Origin: Rhodobacterales bacterium HKCCE3408
GTDB taxonomy: Bacteria > Pseudomonadota > Alphaproteobacteria > Rhodobacterales > Rhodobacteraceae
Direction: 5' to 3'
DNA: 64,000 bases
NCBI GenBank assembly: GCA_015689705.1
Contig: WVSN01000006.1
Location: 148,632 to 212,631 of the forward strand
The notes beneath the pieces were generated by a model. That model was not told where the DNA came from, searched no databases, and saw only the letters and a program-made list of their open reading frames with translations. Position numbers and translations under genes: made by a program. This document shows positions 8,479 through 16,719 of the stretch, in pieces (position 1 is the stretch's first letter; each line of letters opens with the position of its first letter).

Positions 8479-9123
8479 ATGTCGCCAAGATCGTTGCTGT
8501 TCGCGCTTGCGATCGCCCTGCCGGCGCCGGCCATCGCGCAGAACGTGGGTCCGCTTCTCGACCGGTGCGGCGCCGTCGCCCGCCAGTATTTCGGCGCGCC
8601 CTACGCTCAGTCGAACATGCGCTACAATGGCTCGCGCGTTGATGGGACACAGACGGTCGGCGGCGAGCTCTACATGTCCGGCCGCGCGCCCTACATCGCC
8701 TGCGCGTTCCGTGCCGATGGCCGCCAGACGGAGTTCTTCATCGATGGCCAGGACCAGACCGCCTACCTTCGCAGCTCCGGCGGATCGGGCGGCGGCACCT
8801 CGGCCGGGTCGACCGATACGGTCCGCGTCCAGTTCGCTGCCGGTACTTCCGGGGCGGAACTGAGCGACAGCCTCGCCCCGGGTGCGAGCCGCCGCTACGT
8901 CCTTGGCGCCGGGGACGGCCAGTTCCTGTACGTGCGCGTCGCGCCCTGGAACGGGTCGCTTGAATACCAGATCTTCAACCCCGACAATTCATTCCTGCTC
9001 GACCTGATCCCGGCCAATCGGGAGTATCGCGGGCAACTTTGGCAGTCCGGCGACCACGTCGTCGAGGTGGTCAACCGGACGAATGCCGTGGTGTCCTACA
9101 ACGTGATCTTCGGCATCGACTGA
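8479..9123 (+). CDS. Secreted protein with C-terminal beta-sandwich, unknown function
   Basis: A 214-residue exported protein. The start at 8479 is preferred because a signal peptide begins directly (MSPRSLLFALAIALPAPAIAQ) and AGGAG lies upstream; the frame opens earlier at 8428, overlapping the previous gene. Residues about 25-105 contain a Cys pair (DRCGAVAR, IACAFRADGR). After a Gly/Ser/Thr linker, residues 113-214 form a beta-sandwich like the N-terminal module of the SH3 protein upstream (SLAPGASRRYVLGAGDGQ ... GQLWQSGDHVVEVVNR). The shared fold and adjacency suggest the two proteins work together in the periplasm. No catalytic motif is visible. Confidence 0.75.
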   Translation: MSPRSLLFALAIALPAPAIAQNVGPLLDRCGAVARQYFGAPYAQSNMRYNGSRVDGTQTVGGELYMSGRAPYIACAFRADGRQTEFFIDGQDQTAYLRSSGGSGGGTSAGSTDTVRVQFAAGTSGAELSDSLAPGASRRYVLGAGDGQFLYVRVAPWNGSLEYQIFNPDNSFLLDLIPANREYRGQLWQSGDHVVEVVNRTNAVVSYNVIFGID

Positions 9124-9169
9124 TGCCGGGGCCCCAACCTTCACCCAGACCTCAACGAAAGGACCATCA

Positions 9170-9472
9170 ATGAAACCGATCCTAACGACCGTCTTCGCGA
9201 TTTCGTCGCTTGCGATGTTGTCCGGCTGCATCGACGACAGCGCGCCGCCGCCGGCCGGCAACGATCCCGAGGCCGCCGCGCGCGCCGCCTGTGTGCGCGA
9301 CGTCCGATCGACGACCGGGAACCCGGACGTCGTGGTGTCCAGCTCGTCCTTCTCGGAAGCCGGCACCGAGGTCATCCTGACTGTCGGCGGCACCGGAACC
9401 TGGCGCTGCATCGCCTACCGCGACGGCAGCACGGCCGGAATTGAATCGCTGACAAACGAGGGCTTCCTCTGA
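9170..9472 (+). CDS. Small lipoprotein, unknown function
   Basis: A 100-residue protein with a lipoprotein signal: LAMLSGC lipobox with Cys20 as the lipidation site, followed by IDDS; an Asp at position +3 gives no clear retention at the inner membrane. A start RBS (AAAGGA) lies about 5 bases upstream. The mature part has two cysteines (ACVRDVRS and WRCIAYRDG) that could pair. It is the third exported protein in this co-directional block and its stop codon overlaps the next small gene. Confidence 0.75.
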   Translation: MKPILTTVFAISSLAMLSGCIDDSAPPPAGNDPEAAARAACVRDVRSTTGNPDVVVSSSSFSEAGTEVILTVGGTGTWRCIAYRDGSTAGIESLTNEGFL

Positions 9473-9744
9473 AAAAATGGCCGTGCAGGGCGGCGTTCTG
9501 GATCTTCGCGTTTCTCTACGCAGCCGCGCTCGCCCTTTTCGCAATCGGAACATTCGGCCTGTTCGGCCAGGAACGCGACCCTCTGTCGGGCGTGTTCCTG
9601 GTCCCGATCGGCCTGCCCTGGAACCTGCTCGGCGGATCGCTCCCCGAGGCGGCGTTGCTCTGGGTCGGGCTCCTGGCGCCTCTCGTCAACCTGCTGCTGA
9701 TCGTCGGGCTCTGCCGGCTCCTGGCATCGCGGAAGGCGTCCTGA
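9469..9744 (+). CDS. Small two-helix membrane protein with apparent CTG start
   Basis: An open frame of 91 codons that lacks any early ATG, GTG or TTG. The only usable in-frame initiator after the upstream stop at 9442 is CTG at 9469, which overlaps the lipoprotein stop as CTGA, with CGAGGG eight bases upstream. The translation begins with KKWPCRAAFW and has two clear hydrophobic spans: FWIFAFLYAAALALFAIGTFGLF and AALLWVGLLAPLVNLLLIVGLCRLL, separated by a polar loop with PWNLLGGSLPE, ending in basic RK. This composition is far more protein-like than the competing ATG frame at 9477, which is Arg-rich with no hydrophobic structure. Function unknown; the start codon needs proof. Confidence 0.6.
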   Translation: MKKWPCRAAFWIFAFLYAAALALFAIGTFGLFGQERDPLSGVFLVPIGLPWNLLGGSLPEAALLWVGLLAPLVNLLLIVGLCRLLASRKAS

Positions 9745-9795
9745 CCATCGTGTCGCTTTCGTAGAGATACGGACCGGTCGCCTTACGAGGCCGGA

Positions 9796-11016
9796 CTAGG
9801 CCCGTGCGGTCGCCCGCGGTCCAAGCGCCGCCATCGCGCCGCGAAGCTCGGCGAGCCCTCGCATCCGGCCGATCAGCGGGTAGCCGGGCATCATCGGGCG
9901 ATCCAGATCGGACAGGAGCGACTGGCCGTGGTCCGGGCGCATCGGGATTTCGGCATCGTTGCGTCCGTCAGATTTTCGCCGGGCTTCTTCGTCCAGAAGC
10001 GCGGCGATCGTCGCAACCATGTCGGTGTCGCCGGAGAGATGCTCTGACTCGTGGAAACTGACCCGCATGCCATCCGCCGGATCCTCGCGTTTCGTATTGC
10101 GAAGATGCACGAAGTGGATGCGCGGTCCGTGCCGGGACACGAAGTCCACCGGGTCGAAATCCGCCGCCACGCCGAGTGAGCCGGTGCACAGCGTCGCGCC
10201 GCTCGATGGAAGATCGACCGCTTCGAGAACACGGGCGTAGTCGTCCGTCGACGACATGACCCGCGGCAGGCCAAGCAATGCGAAGGGCGGATCGTCCGGG
10301 TGGCAGCAGAGACGCAGACCGAGGCGCTCGGCCTCGGGCGCGACTTCGGACAGGAAGTCGATCAGGTTCTGCCGCAGCCTGTCCGGCGTGATCTCGGCAT
10401 AGCGTCCCAGATGGGCGCTGACGTCTTCCAGCGTCCAGCGCTCGTTCGCGCCGGGCAGCCCGGCGACGATGTTTGAGACGAGGTCGGACTTCGCCGCGTC
10501 TCCGAGCGCAGACAGCCGTTCCGCAGCCGCATCCCGAATCGCGTCCCCGTAATCTTCCTCTGCCCCGCCACGGCGCAGCAGGTGGATGTCGAAGACCGCG
10601 AAATCGACGAGGTCGAACGCCATCGCCGAGCCGCCGTTCGGGAGCCGCCGCTGAAGCTCGGTCCGGGTCCAGTCAAGCACCGGCATGAAATTGTAGCAGA
10701 TCACCCGGGGGCCGCCCGACGCCGCGATGTTGCGCATGCTGGCGCGATACGCCTCGAGGTCCTCGCGCCAGCCGTCGGACTGGGTCTTGATCGCCTCGGA
10801 GACCGGCAGGCTTTCGATGACATCCCAGGTGAGACCGCTCGGCGCGTCGGGCGCGCCCTCGATCTCGCGTTGCCGCTTCGCGATCTCGTCGGTGCTCCAG
10901 ACGGCCCCGGTCGGCACATGGTGCAGCGCCGACACGATCCCCGCGGCTCCGGTCTGGCGGATCTCCGCAATCCGGATTTCGTCAGCCGGCCCGAACCAGC
11001 GCCACGTCTCTCTCAT
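9796..11016 (-). CDS. uxuA: Mannonate dehydratase UxuA
   Basis: A 406-residue protein close in length to E. coli UxuA (394). It starts METWRWFGP-like (MRETWRWFGPADEI), followed by QTGAAGIVSALHHVPTGAVW and later CYNFMPVLDWTRTEL, LRLCCHPDDPP and GDTDMVATIAALLDEE, all hallmark segments of the family. The reaction is D-mannonate to 2-keto-3-deoxygluconate plus water, Mn/Fe dependent, in the cytoplasm. It is the last gene of the minus-strand operon that starts at 18775 and overlaps the ATPase gene by 4 bases. Together with UxaC and UxuB encoded divergently it completes glucuronate conversion to 2-keto-3-deoxygluconate. No KDG kinase is present in the window. Confidence 0.93.
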   Translation of the reverse strand: MRETWRWFGPADEIRIAEIRQTGAAGIVSALHHVPTGAVWSTDEIAKRQREIEGAPDAPSGLTWDVIESLPVSEAIKTQSDGWREDLEAYRASMRNIAASGGPRVICYNFMPVLDWTRTELQRRLPNGGSAMAFDLVDFAVFDIHLLRRGGAEEDYGDAIRDAAAERLSALGDAAKSDLVSNIVAGLPGANERWTLEDVSAHLGRYAEITPDRLRQNLIDFLSEVAPEAERLGLRLCCHPDDPPFALLGLPRVMSSTDDYARVLEAVDLPSSGATLCTGSLGVAADFDPVDFVSRHGPRIHFVHLRNTKREDPADGMRVSFHESEHLSGDTDMVATIAALLDEEARRKSDGRNDAEIPMRPDHGQSLLSDLDRPMMPGYPLIGRMRGLAELRGAMAALGPRATARA

Positions 11017-12095
11017 GCGGCGGACCGGAGGGACAGGGTGCTGTCGTTGTCGAACAGGTGGACGGCATGGGGCTGGTAGCTGAGGGCAACCCGTTCGCCG
11101 GCCTGCACCCGCGTCTGCCCGGGATTGTGGACCGTCAGGCGCGTGCCATCGGCCAGCTCGCCATAGAGATAGCTTTCGGTGCCGAGCTGTTCGACGGCCG
11201 CCACGTTCAGGTGGATGGGTCCGGTTTCCGCCGGCTGCAGGTCGTTCGGCCTGATCCCCAGTGTCACGTTCTGGCCCGCACGGTGATCGAACCCCTCGAC
11301 CGGCAGCGTCACCTCTTCGCCGGTATTCAGCGTCAGAAGCGACCGGTCGCTCATGCTAACCGCACCCTTGAGGAAGTTCATCTTGGGGCTGCCGATGAAG
11401 CCCGCCACGAAGAGGTTCCGCGGATAGTTGAAGAGATCGAGCGGCCGGCCGAACTGTTCGAGTTCCCCAAGCCGGAGCACCGCGATCTTGTCGGCCATCG
11501 TCATCGCCTCGATCTGGTCGTGCGTCACGTAGATCATCGTGTTGCCAAGCCGCTTGTGCAGGCCCGAGATCTCGCCGCGCATATCGACCCGAAGCTCGGC
11601 GTCGAGGTTGGAGAGCGGTTCGTCGAACAGGTAGACCCGCGGTTCCCGCGCGATGGCCCGGCCGATAGCGACGCGCTGACGCTGGCCGCCCGACAGGTCC
11701 TTCGGCCGGCGGTCGAGCAGCATGTCGATCTTAAGCATCTTCGAGACCTCGTCGACCTTCGCCGCGATCTCGCCCTTCGGCGTGTTGATGTTCTCGAGCC
11801 CGAACGAGAGGTTCTGCCGCACCGTCATGTGCGGGTAGAGCGCGTAGGACTGGAACACCATGGCCAGCCCGCGATCGGCCGCCGGAATGTGATTGACCAC
11901 GTCGCCGCCGATCTCGATGGCGCCACCGGTGATCGGTTCCAGTCCCGAGATCATCCGCAGAAGTGTGGACTTTCCGCAACCCGACGGGCCGACGAAGACG
12001 CAGAACTCGCCGTGCCCGATGGCAAGGTCGATACCCTTGATGACCTCGACGGAACCGTAGGCCTTGCGAACGTCCTTGAGCTCGATGGAAGCCAT
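11013..12095 (-). CDS. Sugar ABC transporter ATP-binding protein (UgpC/MsmK type)
   Basis: A 360-residue ATPase. Walker A FVGPSGCGKSTLLR, signature LSGGQRQRVAIGRAI, Walker B VYLFDEPLSNLDAE and the H-loop THDQIEAMTMADK are all intact. The C-terminal 120 residues carry the TOBE/MOP-type regulatory domain (FIGSPKMNFLKG, LGIRPNDL), the mark of CUT1 carbohydrate importers. It powers the two permeases encoded immediately upstream in the operon. An 10-base gap separates it from the permease gene, and it overlaps uxuA by 4 bases. The substrate is inferred to be a hexuronate or hexuronide from the gene neighbourhood. Confidence 0.92.
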   Translation of the reverse strand: MASIELKDVRKAYGSVEVIKGIDLAIGHGEFCVFVGPSGCGKSTLLRMISGLEPITGGAIEIGGDVVNHIPAADRGLAMVFQSYALYPHMTVRQNLSFGLENINTPKGEIAAKVDEVSKMLKIDMLLDRRPKDLSGGQRQRVAIGRAIAREPRVYLFDEPLSNLDAELRVDMRGEISGLHKRLGNTMIYVTHDQIEAMTMADKIAVLRLGELEQFGRPLDLFNYPRNLFVAGFIGSPKMNFLKGAVSMSDRSLLTLNTGEEVTLPVEGFDHRAGQNVTLGIRPNDLQPAETGPIHLNVAAVEQLGTESYLYGELADGTRLTVHNPGQTRVQAGERVALSYQPHAVHLFDNDSTLSLRSAA

Positions 12096-12105
12096 TGTCG
12101 TATCC

Positions 12106-13182
12106 TTACTTTCCGCCGGTCGAGGCGATGCCCGTCGCGATGTATTTCTGCAGGAACATGAACACCGCCGCGATCGGAAGGAGTGTCAGAACGGTCATGG
12201 CCAGCAGGCTCGGCCAGTCGGTCTGAAGCTCGCCCTGGAACGAGTTCAGCGCCAGCTGAAGCGTGAAGTTCTCGGTCCGCGTCAGCACGATCAGGGGCCA
12301 CAGGAAGTCGTTCCACCGCCACATGATCGCGAGGATCGCGAGCACAGCGATGGCCGGAGCGGATAACGGCACGACGATGCGCCAGAAGATCTTCCACTCG
12401 CTCGCCTTGTCCATCCGCGCAGCGTCGAGGATCTCGTCCGGAATGGTGATCATATACTGCCGCAGCAGGAACACACCGGTCGGGGTCGCCGCGCCGGGAA
12501 TGATGACGCCCCAGAGCGAATTGAACATGCCGAGTTCGGTGACGATCAGGAAGAGCGGCACAAGAACGACCGTCTGTGGGATCATCAGCGTTCCGATCAC
12601 CAGCAGAAGCACCGCGTTGCGTCCCCTGAACTGGTATTTCGACAGGGCGAAGGCGGCCATCGAGTTCACCAGCAGCATCAGGAGCGTCGCCATCACGGTG
12701 ATGAAGGTCGAGTTCCAGAAGAAGCGCAGGAAATTGAAGCGCTCGAAGAGCTGCGTGTAGTTCTCGGTCGCGAAGGCGATCCCCTCCACTGGCTCGAGCT
12801 GGTCGGTCGTCAGGCGGATCCGCTCGTCGGGATTGGCCGGCACCACGACCTCGGCGCGCCCGGCTGCCCGGCGCGTCTGCCCGACCAGCTCGCCGGCCAG
12901 ATCGCCTTCGGTCACGCGGAAGGCCAGCAGCGGCTCGTCGAACCCGTCGACCTCGATCGTTTCCTGAGCGTAGGGCAGGAAGCGCGGCGGAAAGCGGTCA
13001 AGCTCGTTGCGGTCCTTGAAGCTGGACAGGACGAGCCAGACGACCGGGCCGAACATGAGGAAAATGCCGAGGCAGAGGTAGCCGTAGGACACCCAGTCGG
13101 TCCAGTGCAGTCGTTCGCGCCCGCGGGTCGCGGTGAGAAAGCCGAGAATGCCGGTGCGGCGGGAAGACGTGAGATCAGCCAT
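12106..13182 (-). CDS. Sugar ABC transporter permease (MalG-like)
   Basis: A 358-residue inner-membrane permease with about six membrane segments and the EAA loop near the C-terminus (EILDAARMDKASEWKIFWRIVVPLSAPAIAVLAI). The family is usually 270-300 residues. The extra length is a soluble insert between the first helix and the core, about residues 60-115 (FPPRFLPYAQ through RLTTDQLEP), probably periplasmic. It pairs with the permease at 13175-14143, whose 3' end it overlaps by 8 bases. Confidence 0.9.
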   Translation of the reverse strand: MADLTSSRRTGILGFLTATRGRERLHWTDWVSYGYLCLGIFLMFGPVVWLVLSSFKDRNELDRFPPRFLPYAQETIEVDGFDEPLLAFRVTEGDLAGELVGQTRRAAGRAEVVVPANPDERIRLTTDQLEPVEGIAFATENYTQLFERFNFLRFFWNSTFITVMATLLMLLVNSMAAFALSKYQFRGRNAVLLLVIGTLMIPQTVVLVPLFLIVTELGMFNSLWGVIIPGAATPTGVFLLRQYMITIPDEILDAARMDKASEWKIFWRIVVPLSAPAIAVLAILAIMWRWNDFLWPLIVLTRTENFTLQLALNSFQGELQTDWPSLLAMTVLTLLPIAAVFMFLQKYIATGIASTGGK

Positions 13183-14143
13183 CGACGCTTCTCCTGTTGG
13201 CCCAGAGTTGCGCGAGCGTCAGCACGACGAGCACGCCCGCCACCAGCAGCGAGGCCGCGGCAGCCAGTCCGAACAGCCGGGGCGCCCCGGCAAAGCCCTT
13301 CTCGTAGATGTACTGGATGATGAATGTCGTCGCCGTGCCCGGTCCGCCGCCGGTGAAGGCGTAGATCTCGTCGAAGGTCTGCACGCCCTTGATGAGCGCG
13401 AGGACGAGCACGACCAGCATCGTCGGTGACAGGAGCGGCAGGGTGATCCGCCGGAAGGTGCGCCAGGCGCCGGCGCGATCCATGATCGCCGCCTCGTAGA
13501 CGTCGCGCGGGATCGCTTGCAGCCCCGCCAGCAGGATCAGCGTATAGAAGCCCATATGCGCCCAGACTGATATGAAGACCGACCAGGCGAAGGCCCAGTG
13601 CGCATCGACCAGCCAGTTGAACCCGCCGATCCCGGTCCAGTCGAGAAAGGCGTTCAGCACGCCCTCGCGCTGGAGGATCCACTTCCAGATCAGCGCCACC
13701 ACGACGGGAGACAGCAGGACCGGGAAGAAGAAGACGGAGCGGAAGAAGCCGCGGGCGCGGATGTCGCGGTTGAGGATCACCGCGGTCAGAAGCGAGAAGC
13801 CGACCATGATCCCGACCTGAAGCGTCACGAACCAGATCGTGTTCCAGACCGCGCGCCAGAACTTGTCCTCGCGGCAGGAATTCGGGTCGAGGAAGTCGCT
13901 GCAGTCGAGCAGCGTGCCGAAATTGCTGGCGCCGATGTAGGGCCGGTCCGAGAGCAGGACGTTGTCGCTGCCCGTCATCGAGTAGACGACGTTCAGGATC
14001 ACGGGCAGGAAAGCAAAGAGTCCGAAAAGGATCAGGTTGGGCAGGAGGAATACCCAGGCCAGCCGGTTGATCCCGAGCAGACGCTGGAGTGCGATCATGG
14101 GGATTTCGACGATCCGCATGACCGATGAAATGACGCTGAGCAT
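13175..14143 (-). CDS. Sugar ABC transporter permease (MalF-like)
   Basis: A 322-residue inner-membrane permease with six predicted helices and an EAA loop (DVYEAAIMDRAGAWRTFRRITLPLLSPTMLVV). A hydrophobic first helix (LAWVFLLPNLILFGLFAFLPVILNVVYSM) is typical of the MalF/UgpA group. A periplasmic loop holds two Cys residues (LDCSDFLDPNSCREDKF). It is translated just after the binding-protein gene and the hairpin at 14171-14196, and works with the MalG-like permease downstream. Confidence 0.9.
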   Translation of the reverse strand: MLSVISSVMRIVEIPMIALQRLLGINRLAWVFLLPNLILFGLFAFLPVILNVVYSMTGSDNVLLSDRPYIGASNFGTLLDCSDFLDPNSCREDKFWRAVWNTIWFVTLQVGIMVGFSLLTAVILNRDIRARGFFRSVFFFPVLLSPVVVALIWKWILQREGVLNAFLDWTGIGGFNWLVDAHWAFAWSVFISVWAHMGFYTLILLAGLQAIPRDVYEAAIMDRAGAWRTFRRITLPLLSPTMLVVLVLALIKGVQTFDEIYAFTGGGPGTATTFIIQYIYEKGFAGAPRLFGLAAAASLLVAGVLVVLTLAQLWANRRSVDG

Positions 14144-14170
14144 GGCTCCCTCCTCCCCCTGAGCCGGAGC

Positions 14171-14196
14171 CCCCCGCGCCGGTCAGGCGCGAGGGG
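14171..14196 (-). terminator. Hairpin between binding-protein and permease genes
   Basis: CCCCGCGCC, loop GGTCA, GGCGCG-A-GGGG: nine pairs with one bulged A. It lies 10 bases past the binding-protein stop codon. Comparable hairpins follow the other four binding-protein genes in the window, so partial termination or 3'-end protection of the binding-protein message is likely. Confidence 0.5.
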
Positions 14197-14205
14197 CGGA
14201 ACCGG

Positions 14206-15471
14206 TCAGTTCGACTCGGCCAGTGCCGCGCTCAGGTCTTCGGCGGCACGTTCCATTGCTTCTTCGACCGTGAGCTCGCCGACGATCGCCTGGCTCAGGC
14301 GCTCGACCGTGATGCCGAACATCGCGCGGTTGCCCGCGTAGCCCTGGTAGCGGAAGGCAATCGGCGACACGTTCGACAGGTCCGACGCGAAGGCGTTCAG
14401 CGCCGCCTGTGCGGCCGGGCTCGCGCCCTCGAACTCCACGCCCGCGGATGCGACGCCGAGATGCGCCGGCAGGTTGCGGGTGCGGGCCGTGGCCTCGGCG
14501 TAGACGTCTTCCTGCGCGAGGAAGTCGATGATCTCCGCCACGATCTCGGGATGCTCGGTCTGCTCGAAGCCGACGACACCCGCGCCGCCCGGCATGCCGG
14601 AGCACGGCCCGGCCGGACCACAGGGCGAACCGACGACGCGCCAGTCGAAGAAGTCTCCGACCTGCTCGTCCATCCGGCCGACCTGCCACGAACCCGAATA
14701 GTAGAAGACGACTTCGCCGTTGATGAACTCCTGCGCGGCGTCCGCGTAGGTTGCGCCGCCCTGGCTGGCCCAGACGTCGCGCGCCATTGTGCCGTCGTTG
14801 TTCCACTCAACGAACTGTTCGGCGAACGGCATGAAGCCTTCGAACGATCCGTTGCCCTCATCGTCGAAATACTGCGCCCCGTAAGAGATCGCCGGTCCCG
14901 CGACGCGGTGACCGGAACGGTCGATTGCCATCGGGAAGTCGGCCTCGGTCGCCTCGGCCACGGCGCGGGTCGCCTCGGCCCACTCCTCCCAGGTCGCGCC
15001 CGGTCCGGGCATGTCGACACCGGCCTGCTCGAACAGGGTCGCGTTCACGAACGGCCCGGTGATGGTGAGCTGCGTGTGCAGGCCGTAATAACCCTGCCGG
15101 TCGCCGACCCGGTACCAGTCGAGCGTGTCGCCGAACGACGCGTCCCAGTAGGCAGTGTCGATATAGGGCGTGAGGTCGAGGTAATACTCGTTCAGGCCGC
15201 CAAGGTCGGTGACCTTCGCCAGGTCCGGTCCGGTGCCGGCGGCAAGCTGCACCGGCAGGTTTTCGAGGATGGCCTGGTAGGGCACCACGTCGACGATCAC
15301 GTCAACGCCCTCGTGCTCGGCTTCGAAACGGGTCAGCAGGTCGTCATAGACCTCGCACTCGTTGCCGTCCGAGTAGCACATGAAGCGGATTTCCTGCGCC
15401 ACCGACGGCGCGGCCACGAAGGCCGCCATCGTGCCGGCCAGGGCCGTCATCGCGAATCTCTTTTGTCTCAC
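14206..15471 (-). CDS. Sugar ABC transporter substrate-binding protein (CUT1)
   Basis: A 421-residue periplasmic protein with a signal peptide (MRQKRFAMTALAGTMAAFVAAPSVAQE). The mature sequence is an extracellular solute-binding family 1 fold: FEAEHEGVDVIVDVVPYQAILENLPVQLAAGTGPDLAKV near the N-terminus, with GEVVFYYSGSWQVGRM and a Cys-containing loop GSPCGPAGPCSGMPGG in the middle. It delivers substrate to the two permeases. Acidic composition fits a marine or halotolerant host. A hexuronate, hexuronide or oligouronide substrate is inferred from the operon. Confidence 0.92.
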   Translation of the reverse strand: MRQKRFAMTALAGTMAAFVAAPSVAQEIRFMCYSDGNECEVYDDLLTRFEAEHEGVDVIVDVVPYQAILENLPVQLAAGTGPDLAKVTDLGGLNEYYLDLTPYIDTAYWDASFGDTLDWYRVGDRQGYYGLHTQLTITGPFVNATLFEQAGVDMPGPGATWEEWAEATRAVAEATEADFPMAIDRSGHRVAGPAISYGAQYFDDEGNGSFEGFMPFAEQFVEWNNDGTMARDVWASQGGATYADAAQEFINGEVVFYYSGSWQVGRMDEQVGDFFDWRVVGSPCGPAGPCSGMPGGAGVVGFEQTEHPEIVAEIIDFLAQEDVYAEATARTRNLPAHLGVASAGVEFEGASPAAQAALNAFASDLSNVSPIAFRYQGYAGNRAMFGITVERLSQAIVGELTVEEAMERAAEDLSAALAESN

Positions 15472-15568
15472 GTTTCAGTTCCTCCCGAAGTTGTCCTGAC
15501 AGGTCAGGCCTTTATAGCTCGTGGTCGCCCACCGAACGGGGCCCCGGTGCAACAGTGCCGCTTTCCCG

Positions 15569-15597
15569 GGTATCGGTAAAGATCATTCCTGTATCAA
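15569..15597 (-). promoter_or_regulatory. Candidate promoter with GntR-box-like sequence ahead of the ABC operon
   Basis: Read on the minus strand: TTGATA (15597-15592), 17 bases, GATACC (15574-15569), with TTTACCGATACCC spanning the spacer end and -10. The core agrees with the divergent GntR operators (ATACCGGTAT) at 7 of 10 positions. It lies about 100 bases upstream of the binding-protein start. It would give an internal transcript starting at the binding-protein gene. Confidence 0.35.
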
Positions 15598-15663
15598 TTT
15601 CCGCTCTCGAGTCTTTTTTCGCTTTTGTTCCATCAGGTTGCACCATTGCTTTCCGTTGCGCCC

Positions 15664-16719
15664 TCACGGCTGCCATCCACCGTAGTTCGGCGCGCCCGGC
15701 GCCAGTGGCAGAGCCACCCTCCCGCCACTGCGCGCGGCGGTATAAATCGCCGTCACCAGTTCGATCGATCGGCGCCCGTCCTCGGGCAGCACGGTCCGGG
15801 ACGGCCGGCCGTCGAGCGCGTCGGCGACAGCGTCGAGCAGGCCGGCAAAGCCCATGCGCTCGGACGCCGCCGATGCCACGATGGCGTCGATCTCGGCCTG
15901 CCTTGCAGGATCGCGGGCGACGAATGTCCACGGGCCGGTGGCGGGCGCGTAAGGCGCCGTTCCGGATGTCGCGGTCAGCCCCTCGAACACGAGGCGCACC
16001 CGGGTCTCGTCGCGCGCGGATCCGAGCGTGACAGACGAGGTCGCGAGCGCGCCGTTCTGGAATTGCATGAGGATCGCGGCGCAATCCTCGGTCTCGATCG
16101 GGTTGACCCGGGTGGCCAGCGCCGCCGAAACCTCGGCGACCGGTCCGAACAGGCAGCACAGCAGGTCGTGCACGTGGATCGCGTGTCCGAGTACGGCCCC
16201 GCCCTTCTCTCCGGCCCAGGTCCCGCGCCATGGCACGGCGTAATACGCGGCCGACCGGTTCCAGTGCGTCTCGAGCGCGGCAACCTGCGGCTGCCCGGCG
16301 AGCCCGGACTCGATCAAAGCGGCGAGCGCGGTCATGGCGGGACCGAAGCGATACTGGAACACCGGGTAGAAATGGCCCGGGGCGGCATCGATGGCGGCGA
16401 TCAGCCGGTCGGCCTCTTCCAGCGAGGTGACGATCGGCTTTTCGCAGATGACGTGCTTGCCGGCCTCGAGCGCGTTAACCGAGACCGGGAAATGCAGGTG
16501 CGGCGGCAGGCAGACGTCGATCAGGTCGATATCCGGATCGGCGAGAACGCCATCGAGATCGGCCGTGACCGCTATGGACGCGTCATCGCCGGCGGCCTTC
16601 CGGGCCCGCTCGGTGTCCAGATCACAGAGCGCCGCCACCGTGAACCGATCCGGCAGGGCACGGTAGCCGGCGAGGTGTTCCGCGCCAATGCCGGCGCCGA
16701 TGATGGCGACGCGGATCAT
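15664..16719 (-). CDS. Gfo/Idh/MocA-family oxidoreductase (1 of 3 in the hexuronate cluster)
   Basis: A 351-residue cytoplasmic NAD(P)-dependent dehydrogenase. The N-terminal Rossmann motif is IIGAGIGAEHLAGY, the family Lys motif is CEKPIVTSLEEAD, and a catalytic-region His sits in VLGHAIHVHDLL. Such enzymes oxidise or reduce sugar, inositol or sugar-acid carbons. It is the third gene of the operon, overlapping the upstream paralogue by 4 bases (ATGA). The exact substrate cannot be read; glucuronide or uronate oxidation is a context-based guess. Confidence 0.85.
   Translation of the reverse strand: MIRVAIIGAGIGAEHLAGYRALPDRFTVAALCDLDTERARKAAGDDASIAVTADLDGVLADPDIDLIDVCLPPHLHFPVSVNALEAGKHVICEKPIVTSLEEADRLIAAIDAAPGHFYPVFQYRFGPAMTALAALIESGLAGQPQVAALETHWNRSAAYYAVPWRGTWAGEKGGAVLGHAIHVHDLLCCLFGPVAEVSAALATRVNPIETEDCAAILMQFQNGALATSSVTLGSARDETRVRLVFEGLTATSGTAPYAPATGPWTFVARDPARQAEIDAIVASAASERMGFAGLLDAVADALDGRPSRTVLPEDGRRSIELVTAIYTAARSGGRVALPLAPGAPNYGGWQP

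Noticed and set aside
9477..9764. ATG-initiated 95-codon frame after the lipoprotein
   Set aside because: Its translation is Arg/Pro-rich without structure, whereas the frame one base later encodes two clean membrane helices; kept the latter with a CTG start.
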